A stretch of 64,000 bases of DNA, from the NCBI GenBank assembly GCA_020055645.1, contig CM034546.1, forward strand, positions 23,064,001 to 23,128,000, written 5' to 3'. A program made the translations under genes and the position numbers. This DNA comes from Tomocerus qinae. Lineage: Eukaryota; Arthropoda; Collembola; Entomobryomorpha; Tomoceridae. How positions within the stretch are numbered: the first letter of the stretch is position 1; each line of letters begins with the position of its first letter. Shown here in pieces: positions 20,097 to 32,504 of the stretch. Under the pieces are notes generated by a model, which was not told the origin of the DNA, searched no databases, and saw only the letters and a program-made list of their open reading frames with translations.

Positions 20097-22131
20097 ATGG
20101 GAAATATTTCTTTGTTGATCTTCTGCTTTACGATTTTGGTAGTTTTCGTTTGTCAAGGTGAGAAAATGAATTACCATTTGCCTTTTGTAAGTCACAACTT
20201 ATGTGTTTCCATTGTCGTTATTCTGGGGAGTATACAAATACATGCCATTTACTTCCACTAAAAGTGAACTAAAGAATATTAAAATTACATTTTTTGAAAT
20301 TACACTGTTGATCTACAACATTTTTTGCAAAGTTGTTCAATTGGGAACTAAAAGCAAGTGCCGATTAATTATGGTTAAATTTCTTCAACAAATGGTTACA
20401 ATATTAGAAAAAGTCATTCAAAATGTCAAATATTATTATAATCTTATTTTTAAAACTCAGTGGCATATGGAATAAATAATACTTTAGTTCCTTGTATCAA
20501 AATACACTCTGGAAATACTTATTTTGTTAATAATTTAAATAAATGTTTGTGTGGCTTTTATAGTACAGAAATTATTTTGTATCTAATAATTTTTTTATAG
20601 GGAATACACTTTCAAAGAGGTCATTTTTTGAAGATGATATTGCTGACGAAATGTATTCTTTGAGCCGGAATAAGCGACATCGTTTTCCTGCGCAACGTGC
20701 TCCAGTAATTCTCACTTTTTCGTAGCAAAGAAATGAATTGTCATGAGCTTATTTAGTTAGAAAATTGACAGCTTCGGGTTTGATATTATATTAATGGTAG
20801 TAATTATGGCCGAGTTAATATTATCCCTCTTAACTTGATAAAGATTTATTCGAATGAAGGATTATATCGTCTGCTTAATATTACAACGTAACCAGCCATT
20901 TCATCATGACTGCTACAAAGTAACAAACCATTTTATCATGGCTTAGACAAAGTAACAAACCATTTTATCATAGCTGAGACAAAGTAACAAACCATTTTAT
21001 CATGGCTGCGGCAATGTAATAAACCTAACTCCTGATACATTGGTTTGTTACATTGTCGCGGTCATGATAAACTGGTTTGTTACTTTGTCTTAGCCATGAT
21101 AAAATGGTTTGTTACTTTGTAGCAGTCATGATAAAATGGCTTGTTACTTAGTAATGTTAAGCAGACGATATGTAAGTTTCGTTATAATTAACTGGGAATA
21201 TTTATTTCCGAGCAGGGTATATTAAAATGGTCTTATGTAAATTGGTCTTAGTCTATTGGGCATATGTAAACTCGTCCTCCCGCAAAATCAACTGGTCCTT
21301 CCGAAAAAGTAAACTGGTATTACCATGACGACTATAGATATGATGTAATAATATAGTATGCTAAATGATAATCCAAAACTAATTCTTGCAAATTACGGAA
21401 TGCAACACTTCAGCCTTCTGTAGAAATTGATGCTGTGTACTATGGCTATAACATTAGTAAAATTTTAGAAAGGTAGAGATAAGTTAGAGCAGAAAGGCTT
21501 CGCATAGAGATTTACAGGAAACACGTAAGAAGCATATTGATACATTCATATGGAAAGGGAAGAAAGCCAGATTTATTAATTTACATTCCCAAATTAAAAG
21601 CACTATTGCAACGTGCAACACAAGACATTTTAAACGCTATTGATGCGTATTGTCATACCTGACGTGATAGGCAATGTTTTAAATCTGCGGTTTTGTATAA
21701 TTCACTTGTAACTATTTCAATTCTAATTGATTGTTAATTTCTAATTCCTTTTTTATGCACATGAAATGATTAATAAACATGTAACGTTTATACAAATTAT
21801 TTAGCAAACAGTCAGACATTCAGACTCATTAGACCAGTTTACTTTTTCCGGAAGACCAGTTGGATTTTCCTGAAGATCAGTTTACTTTTTCCTGAAGACC
21901 AGTTTACTTTTTCCGGAAGACCAGTTGGATTTGCCTGAAGACCAGTTAACTTATGCTCGAAGACCAATTTACTAAGACCCATTTATGTAGCACCTATGAA
22001 AATATATATTTGTAACTTTTTAGACCAAATGCAAAATAAATATGAGCGCAACTTGCGTTCGAGACTGGCAATGTTGCTCAAAGAACTGCTGTGTGATAGG
22101 ATCTGCATACCCTATAAAAATGTGCTGTTAA
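20097..22131 (+). CDS. Secreted cysteine-rich (knottin-like) peptide precursor, copy 2, three exons
   Basis: Exons 20097-20157, 20601-20704 and 22024-22131, with the same phases and lengths as copy 1. Relative to copy 1 the signal peptide has an Ala-to-Val change, the pro-region a Gln-to-Ala change just after the NKR site, and the residue before the final Cys pair is Met instead of Leu. All eight exon 3 cysteines are kept; one cysteine codon differs silently. Intron 2 holds a 302-bp TA-flanked MITE and the GGTCTTC fold-back element. Function unknown; family reading as for copy 1. Confidence 0.68.
20867..21168. mobile_element. TA-flanked fold-back MITE, copy 2 (302 bp)
   Basis: Orthologous in position to 13823-14060. 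Its arms contain more 32-bp ACAAAGTAACAAACC subunits, making it the longest of the three. Confidence 0.65.
21237..21982. mobile_element. Fold-back element with GGTCTTC-repeat arms, copy 2
   Basis: As copy 1, but the right arm has extra GAAGACCAGTTTACTTTTTC-type subrepeats (about 21866-21925), showing expansion of arm units after the duplication. Confidence 0.6.
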
Positions 22132-22249
22132 TTGTGAGATTTTCAAGAAAATGGATCTTTCAAATAGGATATGGAATTCAAAAATTATGAAAAAAATTGA
22201 AGGTTTTCTGCACTTCATTTAATAATGGCAAAGAAATATTAATCGAAAC

Positions 22250-22537
22250 TTATAACAAAGGTTGTTTTATGTCTTGTTTATTAATTTGGAGGATTAGTAT
22301 TGTAACAAGAATATACAAATAAATTTCAAAAATCATGGATGAATAGATGATTGAAATAAGAAATGTGTGCTGCTTTTGTTCATAAAAATCGTCCAAATCG
22401 TACTCGTCGTTATCATCAGAGAGACACTGTTCTGCCAGTTTCATTGATTGCAATTTCAAAACCAATCGATGGCATTTGATTTCCTCCCTGTTAGGACCAA
22501 CGTATAGTATATAGTAAAAGGTCATTGTATATTTCAT
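22250..22537 (-). pseudogene. BTB/POZ-domain fragment, copy 2
   Basis: An open 95-codon minus-strand frame with BTB-like features: YVGPNREEIKCHRLVLKLQS, then SDDNDEYDLDDFYEQ and FLISIIYSS, matching the order strand-His-helix-acidic loop-DF-F-IYS of BTB domains. It lacks the N-terminal dimer strand and the C-terminal helices, so it is a partial domain. Lys-to-Met at LQSMKLA versus unit 3. It could be an isolated exon, but no partner exon is visible. Confidence 0.4.
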
Positions 22538-22806
22538 TTTCTAACTCAATTCTCAATTTCTCTAATATTTTCTTATTTTGAAAATTCTTCCGCCAGATTA
22601 TGTCTTTCTTTTTTATTTCTGCCAATCCATGGTTTTAAGTTCCGTCATTCAGACCTCTTCCGTTGGATGGCTACGATGGCACAAAATTTATGTTTATTTT
22701 TATATTCACTTAGTTGAGATTATTGACAATTGCTGACTATTATGAATCAACTAATTTGGTGGTTTAGAGGGAGTTAGCATGCGCATTTTGATTTTTTGCT
22801 TTCAAG

Positions 22807-22935
22807 GAACATGCATATATTACATCCGCAGTTGATGGGAGGAGCTAGGCGATGCCCAGAAGTAGTACAGTCAGCACTTGTGGTTGCGTTACAGAAGGCG
22901 AAGGGGTTTTACGTTACGTAATATATGCAGGTTCC
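22807..22935. repeat. Short inverted-repeat element, copy 2
   Basis: Counterpart of 15640-15769 with similar inverted ends. Confidence 0.5.
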
Positions 22936-24255
22936 CTAGGCTCTCCTACCAGACATAGATAGTCTAGGAATTTTTTTCCCTTATACGATTATATTATAGA
23001 TATACAAGTTATCCGGATACTCTCAAACCTCTTGTGTGTCCCATACCAGTTAATTGGCAGCCGTAAAATGGAGTAAAATTAAACGATCTAACGTGTATAC
23101 ATGCGTTAAATATAATAATATGCATAAATGCATAGTATACATATGCATATTGTATCTATGGTTTACAGATACTCTTTATAAAACAAAAAAAAAGTTTATA
23201 AAAAGTTTTGTTGTTTTTATAGAAACTTCGATTTGAAGATTTTTCCTTTGTAATTGGTGAATCATCCTTTGACAATTAAACGTTTGGCTGAATTTCTTTT
23301 TAACTTTGTCAGAATTGCAGCTTTTAAATATAAACGCTCTGAGGTAGAAAAGAAGGTGATAGATATACTGTTGGGAAATAAGGTGTCATAGTCATATTAT
23401 GATATTAATATACTACCAAACTTATAATAAACGGGATAAATATAAATGCATGTATTTGGGTTAGCTCATCTAGAAAATAATACCTACTAATCATTTAAGT
23501 CTTATTCTTACAAGAACATAGTCATGTAAAAAATAGCAAGCCAAATATTCTCTACATCATGGCTTCCCTAATAGCTTACTGTCTTTGAATATCAATTTAT
23601 TATTTAGTGAAAATACGGAGCTTAATAATGTAAGCATTACTTAGCAATCAACTTAAAACATAAAATGCTCATTAGTCATTAATCATTAAACGTTATTCGT
23701 GAGAAATGTAAGACGCTTAAAATATTAGACTCAGGCACATATTGAGAGGGGGCCGAAGGGGCACGTACTCCGTACTCTCCCAATTTCTAGTAAAAGACCA
23801 ATTTTTGTCAAAAAATAGAAATCCAAAAAATTAGAAATAAATGTCATAATTTTACCAAAATATTTTGATGTGATCCCCTTTGATGAAATTACTGGATACT
23901 TGACAGTATTAACCAATAGAAGTCAATACTAACCTTTAGTTGAGCAGATGTCATGTACTGAGAAAAACTTATTGTTGTTCAAACGGTTTCTTACTGTGTA
24001 AGAAAAAATAATTAATATTCGCGAATTGTGTTTGATATATCGTTGCTTAGCAATGTGAGTATGACTTGAATGCTTATCCCGTAATCGGCTAGCAATTTTT
24101 ACTCTGAGAAAAAGTTTTTTTTGTGTTCAGACAACTTCTTACTATATAAGGTTTAATATACAGTATTTGACCGTCTTCTTTCTTTCACTACTTATTATTC
24201 ATATCCGGATAGACTCTTTCAAACTATTCCCATTAATTAACAAGTGAAACAAAAA

Positions 24256-24828
24256 ATGTCCCCCATTTTGCTGTGGTTACTTATAGTGACTGAATTGTGT
24301 TTTGGATGGAGTCTAAAGGATATTGTCCACCTTGAAGAAAACTGTTACATTAATTTGATATTACAACCAAAAGTTTTGAATTCGCAATCAGAAGAACTGT
24401 CAAGTAACGAATTACAAGAAATCAACATTCCTTATACGTTCACTAAACTAAAATTTGACGAAAATGAAAAAGAGTGCAACTATAAAAATGTATTTTATTC
24501 ACACCATCGGAAATCTCCCTATTATTCAATATGCAAAAGAAAATTTGACAGAAAAGTTAGATTCAGACACTCATCGCCACGTCTAACTACTCGTTTAAAT
24601 TGTGTGGCCAATATTGCATTTAATTTTGATCCAACCTGTTATACAGATACTCTTATAATAAGTTATTTCAGCACTCATTCCGAGGAAGTTTTTAATTCCG
24701 TAACACTGAATCACGAAGCGGATGTAATGTACAACTGGGCGGAGTATTCTTCTGTGTACATGCTCGTTGACAAAAATGTTTTTGAGATCGCAAAATCATA
24801 TTCCATTGTTCATGACTACTTTTATTAG
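24256..24828 (+). pseudogene. IR-like gene D, 5' part (interrupted by Helentron)
   Basis: From the ATG at 24256 this is nearly identical to genes C and E: signal peptide plus about 173 residues of ectodomain. It ends HDYFY followed by TAG at 24826-24828, where the first bases of the inserted element create the stop. The continuation resumes at 33557. The GTG four codons upstream is not a eukaryotic start. If translated, this part would be a short secreted ectodomain fragment without membrane segments. Confidence 0.85.
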
Positions 24829-25219
24829 GATCGAAGCTTTGCTTAGTATCCTTATGAATTTGTCGCTGTCACTCTGGCGATCGTCTGGTCGTCTGGACGT
24901 CCACTAATTTTATGGGTGTTTTATTGGCACGTATATCTTTGCAACGACATAACTTATTCCAAATCTGTTTTTTGCATATGGTAGCATATATATTCAGGAT
25001 CAACCAGTTATCATTAAAATTCAAATTCGACGCATCCCCTGCTTTGTGGAAATTATAAAAGTGCAGCAGGTGAGGCAGACAGTACTAGTACAGCAGGTGA
25101 GGTAGGCAGCGATGTGCTGTTATATCTAAGAGACTACACTCCGCGCTGGTATTAACATGCATTAAAACTGCGGGTACACAAATGCAGTAACATGCATTGA
25201 AACTACGGATGCATTTTCG

Positions 25220-25900
25220 TTTCATTTTCGTTTCATTTCTATCGTCACATAATCAAAATATATAAATTGTCGTCCATCGTTACTTCCATCGTTACTTCTT
25301 TATGACAACACAACATTTTTCTTCGTTTCATTTTCGTTTCATTTCTATCGTCACATAATCAAAATATATAAATTGTCGTCCATCGTTACTTCCATCGTTA
25401 CTTCTTTTTGACAACACAACATTTTAACGTGAAAATATAAGAAAAGGAAACGACTACAGTCAGACCTGTGCTGTGCTAATCTTTACTTCATTAAGAATTG
25501 ACTTCATCTGTGGTGACTGTGGTGAGTATAGTTAACTTTAATGATCACAATAACTTTTACTAAATGAAGGTTGTTTACAGACTGCAAAATCAATTCTTAA
25601 TCATTAATGCATGGTATTCTATTTTATCTGCAGTTAGTAGTCGAACATTTTAACGTGAAAATATAAGAAAAGGATTGTCCTCCATCTTTACGCCAATCTT
25701 TACTTCATTAAGTATTGACTTCATCTGTGGTGACTGTGGTGAGTATAGTTAACTTTAATGATCACAATAACTTTTACTAAATGAAGGTTGTTTACAGACT
25801 GCAAAATCAATTCTTAATCATTAATGCATGGTATTCTATTTTATCTGCAGTTAGTAGTCGAACATTTTAACGTGAAAATATAAGAAAAGGATTGTCCTCC
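25220..25900 (+). repeat. Tandem repeats in the Helentron 5' noncoding region
   Basis: Two copies of a 106-bp unit (starts at about 25220 and 25326) are followed by about 2.1 copies of a 217-226-bp unit (ATTTTAACGT starts at 25421, 25647 and 25864). The larger unit carries a TGTGGTGAGTATAG segment that looks like a splice donor, so it may be a repeated 5' exon or promoter segment. Confidence 0.7.
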
Positions 25901-26217
25901 ATCTTTACTTCTTTAACTATAATGATCCCAATAACCTTTATTAAATTAAGGAGACCGTGCAAAATGTATCCTTAACCATTAATAAATGGTATTTTATATT
26001 ATTTACAGGTATTCTATATTATTATCTATATTATATATAGGTAGTACTTGACAGTTTTGACACTCGCTTCGGACGGAATTAATCTGGTCGTGTCTGTTGA
26101 CAACCACCAGGTGAGAGTTTGACATTCATTATTTGGATTAAATATTTTACCGAGAAGACAGGACAGTTTAATCGGGTATATTTCTTATGTTGATGTATTT
26201 GTTTTGTAACAGCTGAC

Positions 26218-28156
26218 ATGCCCAGAACAAAAAGGCAAAGTGTTGCTCAAAAGCAAAAATTAAAGCAAAAATCATATCGTGAATATAAAGCTAAGCTAGC
26301 ACAGTCGGTCACTGAAACAGACGATGATCACGGTGTAATTGTTGATTCTCCTCCTAAAATTATACAGAATGCAGCTATACCGGTAGAAAACTGTATTGAT
26401 GAAGCTACGAATACTGCTGTTGAAGCAAAAACTAGCGAGGAATCAAAACGACGACAACGAGCTGCTAATACTATTTTTCGACGTCAAGCTAGACAGAACC
26501 CAGAAAAAGCGGAGCGAGATCGGGTTGTGAAAAATGTATCTCGTCAAAAGATCAGAGAGGACCCACAACGACGACAAGAGGAACAAATTGCTGACACTCT
26601 TCTACGTCGCCAAGCTAGACAAAACCCTGAAAAAGCGGAACGAGACCGGGTTGTGAAAAATATATCTCATCAAAAGATCAGAGAGAACCCACAACGACGA
26701 CAAGAGGAACAAACTGCTGATACTGCTCTACGCCGTTTAGCAAGACAGACCCCAGAAAAAGCGGAACGAGACCGTGCTGTAAAAAATATATCTCATAAAA
26801 AGATCAGAGAGGACTCAGACCGAAGACAAGAGGAACAAACTGTTGATACTGCACTACGTCGTCTAGCTAGACAGACCCCAGAAAAAGCGGAACGAGACCG
26901 TGTCGTGAAAAATATATCTCAGCAAAAAATCAGAGAGGATCCACTACGACGACTAAAGGATGAGGCTTCTCGAAGTTTGGCAAGACAGGATCCAATTTAC
27001 CGTACACCAGAGAAAATAAAGGACAATGAAAGAAAACGTAAACTGATGACTGACTCAGACCATAAAAAAGATGTCCAAATGAAAAATGCGGAACTCCAAA
27101 GAAAAAAACGAAGACTTTTCCAATCATCGTACGAGGATAATTTGGATAAATACAAACAAAAGATTTGTCAGTCACCTTCGTTTATTTGTTCCTGTTGCGG
27201 TAGCCTTTGGTATAAAGAATCAACATCGTCTATCACTAAGGAAGTTCTTCAACAGAAAGGATTTAATGATGAAGACATTGAACGCATTTTACATGTACCT
27301 CAAGAAAAACATTTATTGTGTTCCACCTGTCGAAGGAACGTTAATCAAAAACGTGTTCCCAGACTCTGCCTCTCGAAAGGGTTGGATTTTCCGGTTATTC
27401 CGGACGAATTACAGGTATATTTAGAATCTGTTGTTTGTATTGCAATGAATTTATAATATTTTAAACGGAAATCAATTCATACATAATAACTACATTATTA
27501 TTATTGCTTTGTAGAATTTATCGCCCCTTGAAGAGAGACTAGTGGCTCTAAGAATTCCTTTCATGCAAATACGACCACTGGGTTTCGACAAACAATCATC
27601 CCTTCGAGGCAATGTTGTCAACGTTGAAAATGACTTGGATATATGCGCACAAGTTCTTCCGAGGTCGTTTAAGGAAACATCAACAGTTCAAGTTCGATTT
27701 ATGAGAAGAATGAACTACGAGCGTCCTTATATGCACGAAATAATTCGTCCATATAAAGTTTACATGGCTGCCAAATACCTTATGACGACAGAATTGTATC
27801 AATCAGAAAACGTGGTTTTGTCAGAGAACTGGTCAGGATTTACTGAAGGTAGAACCATACTCTCAATATATATGCAACATAATTATATTATTATTAGTAT
27901 TACATTGTGAAACTATAATTATACTTTCTATAGAGGAAACAATGGATTTTATTGCACCGGAAGAGGAATCGGACGAAAATATGGAAGCAACACAACAAGG
28001 TAAAACTACTTTAACAATATAAATTATTGAAGTTAATTTTTATTTTGGATCCGAATTATAAGTAAATGATTTCCCTAGAATCGACAATAGCATCTACATG
28101 TGCAGAGAATGGAGTGCCACAAACTGTACCAACTAACGATGATGATTTAGTAGCTG
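26218..28156 (+). pseudogene. Helentron protein, N-terminal part: basic repeats and zinc-binding region (exons 1-4)
   Basis: Exons 26218-27414, 27515-27848, 27934-27999 and 28079-28156 join in phase through GT-AG introns. Exon 1 has about four copies of a 42-residue (126-bp) basic, probably helical repeat (RRQEEQ...ARQxPEKAERDR...KNIS...KIRE). A paired-cysteine region follows (CSCCGSLWYKES ... LLCSTCRRN), typical of the region ahead of Rep in animal Helitron-like proteins. Exon 2 continues with SPLEERLVALRIPFMQIRPL, a conserved stretch in these proteins. This part is open, but the downstream frame is broken. Confidence 0.72.
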
Positions 28157-28319
28157 GTATGTTACAAATAAATAAACAGCTCTAGTCGAAATATTTGAAC
28201 TATATGGTTTCAATTAATTTATGTTGTGCATTTCAGGTCAAAATTTTTAAAATTATATAGCTGCAATTGTTTTCTGTTGCACATTACACGTCAAAATCTT
28301 TTTTAATTTAATATTTTAG

Positions 28320-30153
28320 AGGAACTTGCCGCATTTGATCTACCAGAAAACGTACAAAACATCGGGGCAGAAGAAACTTTAGTGTTTAATGAAAGAGGTA
28401 TTCGTGGAATACAGATTGCACCAGGCGAAGCTCATACACCAAAACATCTACATTTTGACCCGAAAGCAGAAGAAATGTCCTTTCCTACTATATATGGTGG
28501 AAAAGTCCGTAATTTCGATAAACGTGACCGAATTACGTATACCGACATTGCTAAATCTGAACTTCGAAGATATGACCGACGAGCATGTGCCCCAACCAAA
28601 ATTTTGTATTCCTTCAAACGCTCTTTTAATGAAAAAGTTGGCAACGCAATACAAATTTGTCTCAGACAGAAAACCAATAACGACATGCAATTGACAGCGT
28701 CCTCCGCAAGAAAACCAGAAGTTCTGGAGCAGCTTTTGCGTCAAGATGATGGATATGCAGTTTTCAAAAATTTACGGTCCTCACCTTCTTATTGGAAAGA
28801 AAAATCAAAAAAGGTTCTTGCTATGGTGCGGCAAATAGGAAAGTGCACTTTTTTTATTACTTTGTCTGCAGCAGAGACAAAATGGAAGGAATTACTAATA
28901 ATGCTTATGGAAATTGTTAAAAGAAGAAGATTACTGAAGATGATGTGACAAAACTTTCATCCGACGAGATTCTGCAATTGCTAAGAAGTGATCCTGTCAC
29001 TTGTATGAGACATTTTGACCATAGATATAGAGCATTATTAAGCCTAATTCTTAAACATGAATGTGGGATATTTGCCCCCTATGCTTTGCAAGACTACTTC
29101 AGTCGTATAGAATTTCAGATGAGGGGTCTCCACATTCACATGGTTTATACTGGATCAAAGATGCCCCAATCTATGACAAAGACAATGTTGATTCGAAAAA
29201 GGCTTGTACTGAATTTATCGATAAATTCATTACCTGTGAACGGTGTGAAGATGGAGTTATGAATACATTAATAGGCTATCAAATCCATAAACATTCACAA
29301 ACCTGTGTGAAAAAACTAAAGAGGGGGAAAAAATGTCGTTTTGGATTTCCGAAGCCGCCGATGAAAGACACAATGATTCTTGACCCTTTGGAAAAAGATT
29401 TGGATGAAGAAATAAAGATAAAAGCAAATGACCTTTTCCTTCATCTTCAAAAAAGATTAGATTCATTGGGCAGTAAATTTAAAGAAAACATAGAATATGA
29501 AACATTTTTGGGATCTTTGGATACAAACCACAATGATTACATTTTGGCTGTCCGGTCTTCCATTAAACGGACTACAGTGTTTTTAAAGCGTGATACGAGT
29601 TCCATTTTTGTCAACCCTTACAATCGGAAACTTCTAGAAGCATGGGGTGCTAATATTGACGTACAATTTGTAGTGGACACGTACGCTTGTGCCAAATATT
29701 GTGTAAGCTATATTTAAAAATCTGAAGGAGGTGTGTCAAAACTATTGCAGGCTGCTTCAGTTGACGCCCGAAGAAAGGACTCTACTGTACAAAATAAATT
29801 GAAGCAGTTTGCAAGTATTTTAATTAATGGATCCGAAATTTCAGCCCAAGAAGCAGTAGCATTCTTACTAGGAATCCCAAATACTTACTGTAGTAAGCAA
29901 GATGTTTTTATTAACACTGGACTTCCAGATGAAAGAGTCAAAATTTTGAAGCCCCAATGTGATTTAGACAAACTTGAAGACGATTCAGAAGACATATTTG
30001 CTAAAGGACTTTTACATTACTATACTAAACGTCCTGAAGAACTTGAAAATGTATGCCTCGCGGAGTTTGCTTCAATGTACGATGTTTCCAAAACGAAAAG
30101 GGGATTATCTTATACTGCCACTGAGGGAAATGCTGACAATGAAAGACGAGAGG
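28320..30153 (+). pseudogene. Helentron Rep (HUH nuclease) region, frameshifted
   Basis: Exon 5 onward encodes the rolling-circle Rep. FFITLSAAE lies upstream of the catalytic part. The HUH-type metal-binding motif is in PHSHGLYW (His codons 29133-29135 and 29139-29141). The tyrosine motif is YACAKY, near 29683-29700. Lesions seen: one extra base near 28930, one missing base near 29125 (just before the HUH motif), and TAA at 29715-29717 just after the tyrosine motif. An in-phase donor follows at 30153 (acceptor 30280). Rep nicks and joins DNA strands during rolling-circle transposition; this copy cannot encode it intact. Confidence 0.75.
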
Positions 30154-30280
30154 GTGAAATAAATATATATTTTTTAAAATTTTAACGTAAATCGTCTCAT
30201 AATATTAGATTTGTATGTAAACAAAATGCTTTCAATGCTAACATTTTTACTAATTTCACGTGTAAATGTTTGTATTATAG

Positions 30281-32504
30281 TGGACGCTATTTGTGCTGAA
30301 GACGTAGGGCAAGATGTTGAAACAGTTGAAAAATTGAAATACTTTAAACTCATGGACTCAAATGGCTTTGCAAAAGAAAGAGGAAATAGGAAAATAATTA
30401 GATTTCGTCATTATAGCAAAACCGAAGACCCACTAAATTATAACCGTGAAAGGTTAATGCTTTTCGTTCCCTGGCGGGATGAAGAAAAAGATTTACTTGA
30501 GAGAGACCCCAATCAAAACTTAGAGCTTACTAACAAAATCATTTTTCAAAATGCGTCACCTTTTTTGCACTCCGAGATGTAGATGACAATGCGTTACGTG
30601 CAATAGCGGATGAAATTGAAAATGAAATGATGGATGAAAATGATGACAATAACAAGGCGTTAGTCGATGAAGATCTCGAAGGCCTAATAATGGAAGATTT
30701 GGGAGGTGAAAATTTAGTGCAAGACCTATTTTCGGCCAATAAAAGAGTGCAACAATTTCTTCCTCCACGTATGATTGAAGAAAAAGAATATCTGAAGATC
30801 ATGAGGACATTAAATGAAAAGCAACGCCGATTTGTTCTTAATGCATTGCATTTATTGAAGACATCAGATTCTCCATTTTATCACTTCTTAAGTGGCGGAG
30901 CTGGAGTTGGTAAAAGTCATGCAATTACAGCTTTAGTACAGAGTTTCTTAAGATATACAGCCCAGTTTCCTACCACCAATCCAAACGAGATTTGTGTTTT
31001 AGTTTCAGCACCAACTGGTAAAGCAGCGTTCAATGTATTTGGAATGACATTACACAGCACATTTCATTTACCAGCTAACCAGGCAAGCAATGACAAGAAT
31101 ATGTGCGACCTTAATGCGGATGAAGCTAGCACATTAAAGGCAAAGTTAATTGGAACAAAGTTATTTATTATCGATGAGATTTCAATGGTCAGCGTTCGGC
31201 AGTTTTATCAAATTGATCAAAGACTAAATCAAATATTTCATCCGCAACAACCATTTGGAGGTAGATCTATTATAGTTGTTGGTCATTTTCGTCAATTACC
31301 CCCAGTTTTAGCATTTCCTGTATTTACAATCCCAAAGCAGTCCCCTATGGGATTGTGTGTTGGTAACTATTTATGGAACAAAATTGAACTGTATGAAATC
31401 GATGAAATTATGCGCCAGAAAGGGGAATTTGAATTCTGTAAAGCCCTAAATAATATGGCCGAAGGTTGTATGGACCCAGAAGATATAGCCCTGTTGAGGT
31501 CCAGAGAAATTAGTGCCGACAACCGACCTCCTCCGGATGCAATAAGATTATTTGAAAGTAATGCTGCTTGCCAAAAGTATAACTCGGTGGTTTATGAATC
31601 GCTTAATACTGAATGGACAATATCCACTGCATATGACAAAATAGAAGGTGATGTAGTTTTATCTTGATGTAAATACAATAATATATTCATTTTTTAATTT
31701 GTAGATTTTAACGTGTAACGATTTAATTGTAGTTTTCAAATTTACGGAAAGAAATATTTTTTATTTATTTTTTAAAATTTGACGTCAAACGATTTTATTT
31801 AATTTTGGGAGGATTTGAATTCAATTTTACGAATTTACAGGTTATGGAAGTGAGGCTCAAAAGAAAAAGCAACAAGAATTTGCAAGAACTCTAGAAAGGG
31901 ATAAAACGGATGGATTACCATATGAAACCCGACTACAAGTAGGAGCTGAGTACTTTGTCACCACAAACATAGATGTTCAAGATGGGCTATTCAATGGTTC
32001 AACTGGTAATTTGAAAATGATTGAATATGGTTATACTGCCAAGAATGTTCGTGTCCCAACATGTGTATGGATGGATTTCCGAAATCCTTTAATTGGCAGT
32101 GCCAGTAGAGCAAAGACAAAATCCTATCAATTACGTAAAAACATTGATCTGAAATGGGTTTCAATCAGAAGAATCTCTCGAAATCTTAGTCGTAATCGAA
32201 ATCATGGAGGTCTGCAAATTATAAGGACGCAAATACCTTTAGTGGGTGCAAACGCGATGACAATAACAAAGTCACAAGGGTCTTCTATTCCCACCGTAGT
32301 TGTTGACGTCAGTCCTGGTCCTAGAAGAAAACTTAGAAGAGAATGGCTTTATGTTGCCTGCAGTAGAGCAATGTCATTAGCTGGTCTATTCATTGATGGA
32401 AAATTTGAACCCCCTAACGCGCCTCGTCATAATGATCCAGTGAGTTTAGAAATGGAAAGACTAAGAACTAAACCAGTGAAGTTTTCTCTGAAATTTTTAC
32501 AGGA
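30281..32504 (+). pseudogene. Helentron Pif1-like helicase region, frameshifted
   Basis: Exons 30281-31647 and 31841 onward, joined in phase. Motifs in order: RKIIRF and LMLFVPWRDEE (conserved linker), Walker A GGAGVGKSH (about 30897-30920), SAPTGKAAFN, Walker B LFIIDEISMV, GHFRQLPP (normally GD-RQLPP, so the Asp is replaced by His), then ANAMTITKSQGSSIPTVVVD and YVACSRAMSLAGLF. These are superfamily 1B Pif1-family motifs. A frameshift lies in the T-run near 30560-30575. The helicase would unwind donor DNA for transposition; this copy is inactive by frameshift and a motif change. Confidence 0.75.

Larger units (their letters stand above)
22132..24255. other. Spacer between peptide gene 2 and IR gene D
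   Basis: Contains the antisense BTB fragment, the 129-bp inverted-repeat element (22807-22935) and the IR promoter region with the duplicated upstream element. No further gene seen. Confidence 0.6.

Noticed and set aside
20203-20475. 90-codon open frame (also at 36104) as a gene
   Set aside because: It lies in intron 1 of the peptide gene, is interrupted in unit 1 and shows no motif.
23731-23916. 61-codon minus-strand frame (also 40147-40332) as a gene
   Set aside because: It lies in the AT-rich IR promoter region, is absent as an open frame in unit 1 and shows no domain.
24244-24255. GTG start at 24244 (and 40660) giving four extra residues to IR genes D and E
   Set aside because: Eukaryotic genes; the ATG at 24256 (40672) aligns with the ATG of gene C and begins the signal peptide.
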